Positions 25,027 to 37,103 of a stretch of 64,000 nt of DNA are shown here, piece after piece (the first letter of the stretch is position 1; each line of letters starts with the position of its first letter). The notes under the pieces were generated by a model. It saw nothing but the letters and a program-made list of their open reading frames with translations. It had not been told where the DNA came from and did no database searches. The stretch is from Linum tenue (lineage: Eukaryota > Streptophyta > Magnoliopsida > Malpighiales > Linaceae), in contig CAMGYJ010000008.1 of NCBI GenBank assembly GCA_946122785.1, positions 59,564,877 to 59,628,876 of the forward strand. The letters run 5' to 3'. The position numbers and the translations under genes were made by a program.

Positions 25027-25470
25027 GGGGCTGTTTGGAGAATATGAGTTTAAATCTATAGAATGTTAACAATCTAAAGATTCTAACTCTACGGATTGTT
25101 GAAAATAAATTTTAAAATGGTTATTTTCTGGTAACTGTGATTGTTAACATTCAATGAAAATAAATTTTAATTTTATATTAAATAACATGTTTATCTTTAA
25201 TAAAAAATTAAAGTGGTCAAGAAATATTTAAAACTTTGTTGACAAATATTTAATATGATAAATAAATAAAAGAAAATGAGAAAATATAGGAGAAAAAAAC
25301 TCACGAATCAAGATATTAAATCTCTCTGATATCTGTAGATTTTAGAGATTTGAAATCTATAAAGCTAAAATCTACAGTACAAAAATAAAAATAAAAATAA
25401 AACATAACTTTTTACAAAATCTATTGATTCAATAAATCCGCGCCCTAAATCGCGTTCTCCAAACGACCCC
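25027..25470. mobile_element. Tourist-like MITE
   Basis: The ends GGGGCTGTTTGGAGAA and TTCTCCAAACGACCCC are inverted repeats (14 of 16 match) of the type found in PIF/Harbinger MITEs. The flanking trinucleotides TCA and TAA agree at two of three positions. 444 bp, AT-rich, non-coding. Confidence 0.65.
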
Positions 25471-26811
25471 TAAATATTGTTATCAATTCTTTACAATTAT
25501 ATTATTAATTTTTTTGGATAAATTGTTATGGCTTTATATTTTCGTCATCAACGCTTATAAATAACTTATTAAAGTTATACCACATCATTATTAATTATTC
25601 AAATATCATTAGGGGCATCTACTAAAGTCATATTAAAGGTATATTTTATTATAGTTATTTTAAAGTCACAATTGAATTACAACATCTTAATTAACTATTC
25701 ATATTTCCACGTCATGTTCATAACTAGCCAATCATGACCTCGTATAATGACTTCTAATGGCATTATCAACATTTTACAATCAATTGATATCGCTTTATAT
25801 TATCGTTCTCTGGTGTCTAGGCAGAAAAATTTATGATTAACTCTAGTTATCTTCATTATTTTCATATGCTCATGGCTGTTGGATCGTACTCTGGTGTATA
25901 GGGAGAACAATCTTACATGATGTGTTCTTCGTTCTCATTGTTCCTGCAACTTATAAAAGGTAGAATCCCAATAAAAAAATGTTGACAACCATATTATAAA
26001 CCATTAATAATAGGAGTGGAAATTGGGGTGGGTGTGGTTACCCGCCCCACATTTTGCGGGTAACCACACCAACAAATATAGAATTATGCTACCCACAACG
26101 AGTCCCGTAGTGGGTAGTGGTTAACTACTACCCGCCGCAGGTTGGTGCGGGTTGGTTGTGGATACCCACAAAAATTTCACATTAAATATAATAATATTTT
26201 AATTAAATAGTGATGTTGTATTTCTTCTCACACAAAAACAAAAACATACATAAAAGAAAGTTAATAAAGTGTAAAATAAATTATAAATTTAGAATACAAT
26301 AGGTTAGTTAGTGTGAATTCAGAAGTGATGGATTTGGAAAGAGATTTGAAATATAACGGAGAGGCAGAGTGATATGTTACCAGATTAACATCGTTGCATA
26401 TCACGACTCCTCCGATGGCAACAACAGCAAAACAGAAAAGTGGCTCGATAAGTGCAGGCGCCCACTTTTAATGAATCGATTATTCTCCACTCTCGACTAT
26501 AGTCTTGTGTTGTTGGTAGTTGGTTGCATGTTGTGTTGTTCGTGAGTTCGTGGAGAAATGGAGATGAGTTTGGGTATCTGACTAACCTTTATCGATTATT
26601 CTCCTCTTTTAACGAATCAATTAATTTATCTGACTATATCTATGGACTTGGTTTTTTGTTATAAGATAAACATATAACATAGGGACAATGCTTATTTAAT
26701 AAAAGTATCTCACATGAACATTGCGTATTGACTTGGTTTTGTTTTATAGAATAAGTGCATATTTGATTTTGGTAGCTACTTTAATTATTCGTCTTCCAAG
26801 TTTCACAAACT
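25471..26811. other. Intergenic, with GGGTAACC/GGTTACCC-rich patch
   Basis: No gene is supported. Near 26030-26165 there are repeated GTGGTTACCCGC and GCGGGTAACC phrases, which often mark hAT-like termini in plants; a matching far end was not found. Confidence 0.4.
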
Positions 26812-26926
26812 AATATAACTAATGTGGTTAATGTGGGTTACAAAGTATTTGAAAAAATAAATATAACTAATGTGGGTTACAAAGTATTTGAAGAAATAAA
26901 TATAACTAATGTGGTTAATGTGGGTT
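26812..26926. repeat. Short tandem repeat
   Basis: Three related units contain ATATAACTAATGTGG and GGGTTACAAAGTATTTGAA. Confidence 0.8.
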
Positions 26927-27480
26927 TTGTGGGTAAAACGTTGTGGGTAGTGCTTTATCACTACTATTTATCTGTATCTTGATATTCATCATTTTCATAA
27001 CATATGACAGTTTTGAAATTTTTTTGCATTCAGGGTAAAGAGGGCAATTAGCATCTTTGAGGAGCCTTGCCAATGCACCATTATTATTAGGACCGTGGGA
27101 AGGTTCAACGATTGTTAGACACTCATTCGCCCTACCAAAATCACCCAACATTTCAGACATGTCGGTCTGTAAACCACTCTCTTCATTATGAACATCGTCA
27201 GACTCAGTCGGTGGGTTTACACCGCTACTACTAACACCATATGGCTCACCATGATGGACCCACGTTTTATATGTCTCGACCATGCCATGCTTAAATATTT
27301 CTCCCCGCACCTGGACTAATGTCTTAAAGTAGAGATTATTGCAGTTCTTGCACGGACATCTAACCTACCAATTGCATCGACATGCTTAGAAGCAGCTTCC
27401 ATGAACTCATTAACACCCAACTCATAATCAGCACACCAATGATCTTTAAGCATGATCCACTAACGACTCATTACGCATTA
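26915..27480 (-). pseudogene. CACTA (EnSpm) transposase, N-terminal fragment
   Basis: On the minus strand the sequence gives a Trp-start segment (WIMLKDHWCADYELGVNEFM), then RCPCKNCNNLYF, then GEIFKHGMVETYKTWVHHGE, the order of the transposase-associated domain of plant CACTA Tnp2 proteins. One frameshift separates the first segment from RCPC. Downstream comes CPLYPECKKISKLSYVMKM, matching the beginning of the Tnp2 body. The DDE core is absent: the gene ends at the tandem repeat near 26915. Context with the CACTA terminus at 28848 supports a truncated element. Confidence 0.7.
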
Positions 27481-28499
27481 AGGTATAACTAACCTTTGAT
27501 TGCAGTCTGTAACTTGACGCAGCAGGTTGTAATCGACCCGAGAGATACTAACCTGCATGTAGTATTAAACCTTGAAATCAGTTCAAAGGGGCTCAAATCT
27601 AGTAAACAAATTATGCTTGTTTGAACTTAAGAAGGAGATAAACAGTACAAGCAACATGCTGCTGGAGCTTACAACAACTTATATTTACCACCACCAGTAA
27701 AGAGATAGTCATCTTAGTTAAACCCAAAAAGCATGGTGATTCACATCATACACGTTTCAGAATCAATAAGAATAAGGGCACATTAACCAATTGCAGCAAG
27801 AAACGAAGAAGACCAATCTGTTTTCATGACACAACATATGAATTGGGGTTTTCTGAAAAACATCCACATTTTGAAAACAACCACCATCCCCATCAAAAAC
27901 CACTTTTCACAAATATCGCCTTCATCAAAATCCATTCCATCAAATTGACTCATCTCGCGCACCAGATAAAAAGATTGCCTAACAGCTATCTATGTAAGCC
28001 AATCCATACACTGGGTACACAGAATCGAAGGCCAAACTTACTCTAATTGTCGAAGGAGGGAACTCGCGGCAGCGAAGGCAGGACGTTGAAGCAGAGTTGC
28101 GATCTTCTTTTCGGAGACTGTTGATTCAGAGCGAAATCCCTACACTTGTGCAAGAGCGCCTATGAACGACAGAGATAGAAGAAGAAACATTAGGAACCCA
28201 ACTCTGCTTTTATCGGAATCAAGCATCCACCATGCAAATCAAAATCAAAATCACAGAGGACAAGGAGTCCAGGGCGATGAGAAGAGCGCGACTTACCAGA
28301 CAATCGATTCGCGGGGTGGAGAATGTAGCCAGACGAATCGCTAAAGAGGGTACGAGGAGAGCGATTTGGACTTTTCAATTCGCAGAGGAGAAGGAATTGG
28401 GGTTTCTGCTCTTGGCGCTGAAGGGTTAGAGAGGATTGGGGTCTTTTTTTCGTCTTGGAGAGAAGGGGAATAATAGTCCCGCCGAATGGACTTGTTGAT
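27481..28499 (-). other. Upstream part of the broken CACTA element
   Basis: This lies between the transposase fragment and the CACTA terminus. Several short open frames exist on both strands, none with recognisable protein character. It probably represents the 5' leader or introns of the element. Confidence 0.35.
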
Positions 28500-28848
28500 G
28501 AAAATAGCAATTCTAAAACAATTTCAAAAAAAAATTTATTTCATTTTGCATGACATATTATGACAAAATCTATTGTCATATTAGAGGATTTTTTGAACCT
28601 AATGTGACAAACCATAAGGTGACAGTCTGTTTGTCATTCTGTAGCCGATTTGCGCGGTAAATAAGACATATAGTGACAACATTCTAATGACAACAAGAAA
28701 TTTGTCACAATTTAACTCTATTATGACAACTTCTAATGACAAATATAACTTTTATCGCACATAGTCAATTAAACGTGATAAGTCCTTTTTTGTCATATTT
28801 GGTGGCCTAATATGACAAATAATTTACGACAAAAAAATTATTGTAGTG
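28500..28848. mobile_element. CACTA terminal region with subterminal repeats
   Basis: The sequence ends in ATTATTGTAGTG at 28848, the complement of CACTACAATAAT, a standard CACTA terminus. The 330 bp before it are full of TGACAAA/TTTGTCA repeats on both strands, as expected of EnSpm subterminal repeats bound by the second transposon protein. The partner terminus was not found in the window. Confidence 0.75.
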
Positions 28849-29965
28849 TAGTGGTAGGTGGATCAGCTTTTGGCCAAAGGTGTTAACGTGACTATATATA
28901 ATGGCCAGGTAAGGCAACACTGGTTTTGGACATTTTCTCTGTCGTTTCTTCCACGCCATAAAATGTCTAGTTGCAGCGCGGTTACGGTGCTAACACTCAG
29001 AACCCATAAAACTTGCTAATCTTGAGATGTTCGGTTTAAAATTCGGCGAATATGGTTTCCCCTCTCCTTAGCTATGATAGTACTCGAGTTACGAATTTGT
29101 TTTCGTGGTTGTAGCTCGACGTAATCTGTGCAACAAAAGGGACAGAGGCATGGGTTCAAAAGCTCAAGTGAGTATTGATCTCATCATCATTGATTGATCT
29201 TCAATGATATGTAATTCTATATTGGTTTCTGATGATGGGATTGCAGGTGGAAAGAGCTTTCTAACTTCACAACAACGAGTAGAATTGCTCTGTACTGCAG
29301 CAAAGGTGGAACGAAAGGGTTCTTCAAATCCTACAAGAACCTTCACTTCTATTGGATCCTTGGAGCAGGCCATTTCGAAATTCCTTGTTTTAGCCTTCCA
29401 TTGTTATGTTTTGAGGACAGAGGGAGACAAAGAAGATGATGTATCCATGGTTTGCTTAATTGTGTTCTTTCAATGTTGGTTGGAGTACTGCAGATTTCAG
29501 TGGACCAACCCTGTGTTGCACTGAACATGGCTCGTGAGATTACGCAATCGCCGGCCTCTCCTGTGCTTGGAGATGGAGTCCCAATCCGCACTCTGTAGGG
29601 GAAGCGATGGATCTTGCAGAGGGGGAGACAAAATGTAGATAAGAAGATGAGAACTTCCAAGAGGGGGGAAGAAGCTGATAACAGTACTCAGGATTAATGC
29701 AGAGTGTTCGATTATTGAAACATAATAATACAATGGAGGTGCATGCATGCCCTTCAATTCTTGAATAGAATAGCCACTCATAAGATTGCTTCTATGTAAT
29801 AATAACATTCGTGTTAAGGATTCAAAATTCGCTACAAAACATCCTCTTTTTGCTCTTAGTTATACGTGGAAGGCGAACATTTAGCACCCACTAATTCTTT
29901 CTTCCATCTGACGTGCACAATTGTAGGAACGCAAATCGAACAGCTGAGAAGATGTAGCCGCGATA
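28849..29965. other. Intergenic, no gene recognised
   Basis: Short open frames overlap on both strands around 29164-29808, but none looks like a conserved protein. Confidence 0.4.
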
Positions 29966-30355
29966 TGTTAGAAACCGTTTATATCGGATTTATATATTTA
30001 TTGTTATAATTATTATTATTATTATTATTATGGTAATTCTTATTATGGTTAGTACTTAGTAGTCTTTTAGTAGAATTAGGTTTATTATTAGGGTTTCCTA
30101 ATATTTTCCTATAAATATGTACTTTGGGTCTTTCGTCATATGAAGCAGAAGTCAATAAAAGAATTATCCCCTTAATCTCTCTCCCTATCCTCTCAATTCT
30201 TGATCTCAATCCCTCTAAATGCTTAGGCCGGTTCTCTTCTGTTCTTCCCCAAATTCTCTTCTCAAATCCCTAAATCCCCAATTATGTTCTATAAACCCTA
30301 AATTCTCAATCTCTAGATCTGATCTAGAAACCCGTTAGAAACTTTGTTTCTAACA
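29966..30355. mobile_element. Solo LTR, 390 bp
   Basis: Starts TGTTAGAAAC and ends GTTTCTAACA, a TG...CA structure with a 10-bp inverted terminus. It is flanked by CGATA and GGATA (four of five match). It contains an (ATT)n run near 30005-30030 and a CAATAAAAG phrase. No internal region or second LTR is nearby. Confidence 0.7.
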
Positions 30356-30734
30356 GGATAACTTGACCTAGCGAGTTCAACGAGATACCGATTTCGATAC
30401 TTTCGAGCTACATCCTAACAAGAAAAGCTCAAGTTTGGGGAAGCTTTGGCAACACTGTGGCGGATTGTCAAACATTATTCCCAGCTTGCAGACCGGGAGA
30501 TTTGATTTTCAGAAAACTTGAATCTTTTAAAAAAGGCCTATATACTATCGATTGGGAGGGTTAGTATACGTAGCGTAGGGTGAATGATTTGCCAGACGAA
30601 GACAATTACAATGCACTTCAATCATTCAAAAGCAACTTGCACAACATCTGAGTTAAGCCTATCAAGGCAGAGATATCAGGGCGACAATTTTCGTAGGAGC
30701 ATTTCATGCCGAAAACTATTAAATATGGCACGTG
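30356..30734. other. Short unannotated stretch before the LINE
   Basis: Nothing recognisable. It ends in the LINE target duplication. Confidence 0.4.
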
Positions 30735-30748
30735 AAAAATACATATAA

Positions 30749-32112
30749 GACGGATAAGATGAGAGGAGGACTGGGGATTCGTGACCTACACCTGCACAAT
30801 AAAGCTCTTCTTCTCAAATGGTTGTGGAGGTTTGCTTCTGAGAGACAAAGTTGGTGGAGGGAACTCATTGATTTAAAGTTCCCGAATAAGATTTCGGAGT
30901 GGTTCTTTGGTCAAGTGCCTGGGAGTATGGGCTGCAGCCCTTGGGCACAGATTTGCAAACTTAAAAGCACCTTCCGGAAGATGGCTCAAGTGGAGCAGGG
31001 CACGGGTACGCAGATTTCTTTCTGGTTCGACGTTTGGGCTAAAGGAATCTGGCTGGCTGACGATTACCCCAGGGTGCTGGCTGCTGCGGAGTCCTCAAGC
31101 TCCCGAGTTGCAGACTACATGAGTAATAATGATGAGGCTGTTTCATGGGAAGTTTCCTTAAAAATTTTTCTTCGGGGTGGGGCTGAGAGGGAGCGGGTGA
31201 GGCTTATGGGTTGGTTGGAAAGTCTTTCGGTTTCTAACCTTGTTGCAGGACCGGTGAGATTAATTTGGCATCCATCACCCTCAACCGGATTCACAGTGCG
31301 GTCTGCTTTCGAGGAGCTGGTAGCCGAGACCTCTGCTGGAATGGATGGCTTTCCGTACAAGTTCGTGTGGCAGAGTTTGATTCCAAGCAAGATTTGTATC
31401 TTCCTTTGGATTGTGTTTCATAAAAGGATCTTGACTTTGGATAACTTGAAGAAGAGAGGAACCAGCTTGCCGAACAGATTCTCGCTTTGCAAACAGGAAG
31501 AAGAAAGCATAAATCACATCTTTGTGAGCTGTAATTTCGCTATGGAGCTTTGGAGTATTCTGAAAGCTTTCGTTAAAATTGAGGAAGAGGCTTGCAGAGC
31601 TACTGATATCACTGACAGGATCAGATTGTGGAAAAAGAAACGCCCGGGTGATGCCGCTCAATGTGCCTCAAGAGTGTTTCTCCATGCTTTTTGTTGGAAC
31701 CTATGGCTCGAAAGAAATGCGAGAGTTTTCAAGGATATGGAAGCTCCCCCTCGAGTTGTGGCCTTCAGAATTGGGAGTGTTATCGCCCAATGGCTGATTG
31801 CAGCAAAGAAAGTCGACAGAGAGATTCCCGAAAGCTGGCTAAACGTGTTAAAGCTTAGGCTGTTTTCCCCCAGGACTTGAGCACTTTGGTTTCCTTGGCC
31901 CTTGCTGGCTTTTGTGACTGTGATGCTTCTGTTGTTTCTTTTCTTCGTTTCCTTTTTTCCTTTTGTTCCTCTTTGTTTGATCCCTGGCGCAGTTACTCCT
32001 TCTGTGTTTTTCTCTGGAGACTGCGCGGGGACGTATTGTTTCGGTTGCCTCTTCTGGGCTTCTGTTAGTCCGCTTCTTTTATTCCTAATTAATACTATAT
32101 CATCCTTATAAA
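30749..32112 (+). mobile_element. 5'-truncated L1-type LINE with target duplication
   Basis: A 14-bp direct repeat AAAAATACATATAA flanks the element (30735-30748 and 32113-32126). The 3' end is ATCCTTATAAAAA, a plant LINE tail. The frame is open to a stop at 31878-31880 and encodes the C-terminal end of ORF2: GGLGIRDLHLHNKALLLKWL, then a zf-RVT-like region (about 31350-31560, with WQSLIPSKICIFLW and a C...H...C cluster). The endonuclease and RT are missing. The apparent Met start at 30732 lies in the duplicated target, so it is not native. The open frame suggests a young insertion. Confidence 0.9.
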
Positions 32113-32162
32113 AAAAATACATATAAATTATACAAAACGAATCGAGAATGAAGCAAGATGGG

Positions 32163-33724
32163 TGATGACTCGATATTTGCACAGGTTTTCCCCTTTGTTC
32201 CTTGATCGTTTAAGCTTGCATTATTGCTTCTTTGGCCTATTTTACGCTAGGTTGTGTTCCTTTGTCACATTTCAGGTCCTAGCACATAAAGTGAAGCATT
32301 GGCGCAAGTTTCAAGTCAATCAGAGATCAATTGGCGATTCGGGAGAAGAAACTCTGGCATGACCTGAAGAAGAATGGATTTCTACCTCACTTAATGGACA
32401 AAGAATCGTGCAAGTTTGACATGGAAAGAAAGAGGACGAGACTACGAGCGTCTGGGATCAAACAGCGACTGATTCGGAGTCCGGACGAGGGAGAAACGAA
32501 GCATTGAATATAGGAGAACAGGTTCGGAAGTAAAAACACGGGCAGGAGGCCTTCAAAACACGGCCGTGTTCTGTGACCGTGCTTTTACTGCCGAGAGCAA
32601 ATCCGAGTTTGGCAGACATGAGCTGATTACACGGGCGGGGCCGAGACAAAGCACGGGCGTGTTTTCCCAAAGCACGGCCGTGTTCTCCCAAAAGCACGGC
32701 CGTGTTTTCACCAACATGTGGCCGTGTAATTAACCCTAGCCAAAGCACGGGCGGGCTGAGGCAAAGCACGGCCGTGCCCTCGACAGTGCTTTGGCCAATG
32801 ATGCCCTTTTAGGCAGATTTCAGCCAAATTGAGAGGGGATTCGAGTTTGAGAGAGATAGAACGATTCCTAGAGAGAGAAAGCGACGAACAAGAGTCCCCA
32901 AGCGCCCTAGATCGATCTTCAACACCATTGGAGCTTGGTTTGAGCTTGGGAAGTGCCGATTCAACGTCCAGGAGCAGAAATCCATCTTCACAGTATGATT
33001 TCCGCGTCTGATTCTGCTTTTGCTTCTCTCTCCATGGAGTAGTTCTCCCATTCATCTGGGTGTGGGAAACCCTAGTTCTGTATGTTGAGATTGATTGTAT
33101 GAACCCAAGTACTGATTCTGTGATTGATTATATTCGATTGAGGTTTTATGATTGAATGACTTGAATCCTGATCAAATTCCTGTTGTTTCTGCTTTAACCT
33201 AGAATGAGAATATCTGCCTAGGTTAATAGAGTATCCTTGATTGAAGGTAGGGAGTTGGTGACTTTAGTCGAGGAGCCAACTCACTATTCTGTACCGGATT
33301 TACTCCGGTAGTGGAGGTTTTGTTCTTAGGGCCTCAATCTGTCGACTCCGGTGGAGGTTAGTCGCCCGCTAGAGAGTCAGATTGAGAGGGTCTGAAGACC
33401 TTTAGTCGAGACTTCAGGCTGTTTAAGAACCTTCCGCAGTATAATCTTCATAGAAACTGAACTTGGTAATTACAATCCGGCTTAACTGCAGACTAGGGGG
33501 AACCATATCCGGGTGACCTCTTTAACCTGAATACAACCAGTTTACCTGCTTTGTTTGTTTGGTAGTTTAGACTTGCACTCCAGTTTTATTGCTAGATAAC
33601 AAGAACTCATTGAGTAGTCAGCAAATCTAGGACCCGGGTTGACATTTAAACCTAACCCGCTATACTACGCTTTAGGAAGTGGTTTCACTTGGCCAATTCC
33701 TAGGGTGACAGTAGAGTCGAGTCA
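32163..33724 (+). repeat. Element 1 5' LTR
   Basis: 1562 bp. It contains four perfect CACGGCCGTG palindromes (around 32557-32570, 32673-32682, 32695-32704 and 32766-32777) plus near copies. Upstream of them about 250 bp resemble the LTR start of element 2. Confidence 0.95.
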
Positions 33725-33730
33725 AGTTTT

Positions 33731-33748
33731 TGGCGCCGTTGCCGGGGA
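33731..33748 (+). promoter_or_regulatory. Element 1 primer-binding site
   Basis: TGGCGCCGTTGCCGGGGA, six bases after the LTR. This is the primer site typical of Athila-type elements, generally assigned to a tRNA-Asp. Confidence 0.9.
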
Positions 33749-33865
33749 CGGCTAGGTTGTTGAAGAAAAGTAATTTCTGTTACTCTAGCTTTTCTTTTCG
33801 CTTTGTTTACTTTGTCCCACTTGTGCCTTCACGGGTTTGCTTGCTTGAGTGTGTGCAGGTAGTGC

Positions 33866-36691
33866 ATGACCCGTAGCCAGTCAGGAGGTTTACTGCCGTT
33901 GGATCCAGAGCTTGAACGCACTTGCCGCCAACTTAGGAGACAGCAGCGAGCTAGACTGGTTACGGGAGAGCGCATAGACGGCCACTTGACCAGCGATTCT
34001 GAGGAAGAGTACGAGATGGAGGGCGAAGACATCCCACAACCGGGGAATGCTCGACAGGTTCCCCCGGTGAATCAGCATCCACCACCACCGCCGGGTCCCA
34101 CCTTGGAGTACTACTACACTCCACGGATTGCTGACATCCACCCGGTCATCCTCTATCCACCCGTCCCAGCAAATAACTTCGAGATCAAGCCAGGCTGGAT
34201 TCAGCTCATCACATCCTCTATCCAGTTCCATGGCTTGAAGGATGAGGAAGCCCGGGCACACCTTTCCCGTTTTCTGCAGCTGACGAACGGGTTCAAGCTG
34301 AATGGTGTTCCGGATGAGGCAATCCGCCTTCACCTGTTCCCCCATTCTCTGGCGGGGAATGCTAAGAGGTGGTTGGAGACCCAGCCCCCATTGTCCATCA
34401 CCTCTTGGGACGATCTGGCTGACAAGTTCGTGCACCGGTATTATCCGGCGTCGAAGACCACGGAGATACAGCGGGAGATCACTCACTTCCGCCAGGAGCC
34501 AGATGAGTCCCTTCGTGATGCATGGGAGCGGTACATGGGATACTTCTGGCAGTGTCCCCATCATGGCTTCAGCGTTGCTTTCACAGTGGGGAACTTCTAC
34601 AGTGCCATCACCCCAGACAGCCAGAGGGTGATCGAGTCTCTATGCCCAGGAGGGGATATCCTTACTAAGACTCCACCCGAGCTGAACCAGATGATCAGTA
34701 CTTTGGCTGCCCGCGATCATTCCTGGGGGCAGAGCAGCAGAGGCAGACATTCCAGGGACCGTGGTGTGCACGCCATGGAGACCAGATCCGGGCTCGAGCA
34801 GCAGGTAGCTGAGCTAGTGCAGGCATTGAAGCAGCCCAACAGTCTTATTCCGGGCAGAAGTTTGGCTACACCTCCAGTTGCTCAGTGTCAGTGGTGTGAG
34901 AGCCCGAATCACCTCGTGGAGGATTGTCAGTCTATGAGGGAGTCTTCTACTCCCCAAGAGCAGGTGGACTTCATCGCCAATGCTCGGCGCCTTGACCCAT
35001 ACCGCAACACCTACAATGAGGGATGGCGCCAGCATCCCAACTTTGCCTGGAGCAATAACACCGCCAAGCCACCTGGTTTCCCAGCACCAGCAGGTGGTTT
35101 CCAGCAGAGGCAGCCCTTCCAGGCTAGGCAGGGGCCACCACCACAGCAGCAGCCTTACCAGCCTAGGCAAGGGCAGCCATTCCAGCAGCCTCAGCGTCAG
35201 TATGCCGAGCCAACAGCAGCTCCAGCTCCAGATACTCAGATGACGAAGCTGGAAAATATTCTAGCTTCATTCATGACGAGCACTCAGGCGACTATCACGA
35301 GGTTGGACCAGAGTGTAGCCTCACTGGAGGCAGGATAGAGGAATCAGGGTGCCATTCTGCAGGATCTCCAGCACCAGATAGGGGACTTAGCTCGCCAGAA
35401 TACTACCAGGGCACCGGGGACTCTGCCTGCCACCACTGTCCCCAATCCTCGCGGCCCTCACGAGACTGCCCATGCCATTTTCACCAGGAGCGGCAGGCCT
35501 ACATCAGCTGATCCTGCCCCGACCAGGCAGGAGGAACCACTACCTGCTTCAGCACTTCCAGCCGGTGATGCAGAAGTGCGGGTGGAGAAGGAAGCCCCTG
35601 CTCCCAAGCCACATCCAGTGGTGAAGGAGCACGTACCCCAGCTTCCCTTCCCCACTCGCCTCCATAAAGATAAGCTGGAGACTGAGTTTGCCAAGTTCAT
35701 GGCAATGTTGAAGCAGCTCAACATCAGCGTACCATTTGTGGAGGCACTGTCGAAGATGCCCAAGCACGCGAAGTTCATGAAAGATCTCTGCACCAACAAG
35801 AAGAAACTTGGGGATCTTTCGACAGTGCTGCTGAGCGAGGAATGTTCTGCCATCCTGCAGAACAAGCTGCCCGAAAAGCGCAAGGATCCAGGGAGTTTTA
35901 CTATCCCTCTTACTATTGGCAGCATGCATGTAGGAAAGTCCTTGGCGGACCTAGGAGCTAGCATTAATGTCATGCCATATAAATTGTTCAAAAAGCTAGA
36001 CCTAGGTGAACTTAGCCCTACTAGGATGAGCATTCAGCTAGCTGATCGTTCTGTGGTGCATCCTAGGGGTATCATAGAGGATTTGCTTGTTAATGTGGGT
36101 GCATTCACATATCCTGTTGATTTTGTTATTCTGGATATAAATGATGATGTGGATGTACCTTTGATTCTGGGTAGACCATTTCTTGCCACCGCCAAGGCAT
36201 TGATTGATGTGCATGATGGTAAGCTGATTCTGCGTGCTGGGGATGAACAGGCTACTTTTTCTGTGACTGAGTTTGATCACTGTGCTATGATTGCTGTCAC
36301 CCCTGTGCATCCTATTTCTGATCAGGTACACGAGCCTGTCGTGTATCCTTCTGCACCTCTCATTTTGCAGGACCCTCCTATCATTCCTTCGCCGCCACTC
36401 CATCCAGCCTCGCCTCCGAACAAAAAGCTCAAAGTGGAGTGGCGGCCGACGCCGCAGGTGGCTAAGCCTGTACGGAAGAAGAGGGGAGACCACTATGAGC
36501 TGGTCCCACCCCCAACACCACGACCACCCTGGCCATCCGAGTACTCACTCGCCTGCATCTTGCCGGATGGCCAGGTCGAGCTGACCGATGCTGGTGGTTG
36601 TAACCGTCGGGTGCACGGTCACCACCTGAAGCTGTACCTCAAGAGCGATGTGGATCCGCTCTTGGAGGCACCTGTTCCTGCACCTCCCTGA
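33866..36691 (+). CDS. Element 1 gag-protease with in-frame stop and integrase-like tail
   Basis: One frame of 942 codons is broken only by TAG at 35336-35338. Residues 1-490 are gag: an Asp/Glu- and Pro-rich start, a Retrotrans_gag core (about 100-270, around RWLETQPP and FVHRYYP), a CCHC knuckle near 341-355 (CQWCESPNHLVEDC) and a Gln/Pro-rich tail. After the stop the same frame continues through LPFPTRLHKDKLE into an aspartic protease near 694 (DLGASINVMP) and LILGRPFLATAKALID. Then, instead of RT, a Pro-rich linker leads to GQVELTDAG and VHGHHLKLYLKSD, which resemble the last residues of Athila integrases. This suggests an internal deletion from protease to the end of integrase. The TAG context is not a known readthrough signal, and I read it as a nonsense mutation. 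Confidence 0.85.
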
Positions 36692-36736
36692 GTATCCACC
36701 ATGGGCGTCCAGCTAAAAGACGGTAAAGAAGCGCTT

Positions 36737-36754
36737 GTGGGGAGGCAACCCCAC
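36737..36754 (+). other. Conserved hairpin after the element 1 ORF
   Basis: GTGGGG-AGGCAA-CCCCAC, a 6-bp stem and 6-nt loop, preceded by AAGAAGCGCTT. Element 2 has the same loop with a changed, still paired stem at 49953-49970. Confidence 0.75.
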
Positions 36755-37006
36755 CACGGTTTGACTTTCTTTCTTATGTTTCGAGTCGGATTGCGATTTG
36801 GTTTTGTTTTGGTTTGTTTCCTTTGTTCTGGATGATGTCTTATTGGGCTGACATCGGACCTAACACATTCTGGTTGAGCTCTTCTATTCCCTTTGAGCTG
36901 CGATGCGTTCCCGACTGGTCCATTTCCAGTCTCCTGCAGTCCGTGCATACCGGTAACATCGTTCCCCTTTCCTTCCCTCTTCTCCATTGAGGGCAATGTC
37001 GATCTT

Positions 37007-37020
37007 AAGTGTGGGGGGAT
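37007..37020 (+). other. Second purine tract in element 1
   Basis: AAGTGTGGGGGGAT, an exact copy of the purine tract at 37931-37944, 924 nt upstream of it. Confidence 0.8.
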
Positions 37021-37055
37021 GTTTATCTTTTGACCGCATTAGATCTGTTTGTGTG

Positions 37056-37103
37056 CTTGGAGCCTAGTCCACTGTCCAAATTTTTGAATTTGAGGGCTCC
37101 AAG
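37056..37103 (+). other. Nested hairpin in element 1 3' region
   Basis: Outer stem CTTGGAGCC (37056-37064) with GGCTCCAAG (37095-37103), and an inner CAAATT/AATTTG stem. It is conserved in element 2 (50322-50369). Confidence 0.7.

Noticed and set aside
26030..26165. hAT element suggested by GGTTACCC/GGGTAACC phrases
   Set aside because: No pair of terminal inverted repeats or 8-bp duplication could be found.
35576..35930. Minus-strand ORFs overlapping gag and protease of element 1
   Set aside because: They mirror the plus-strand frame and have no protein character of their own.
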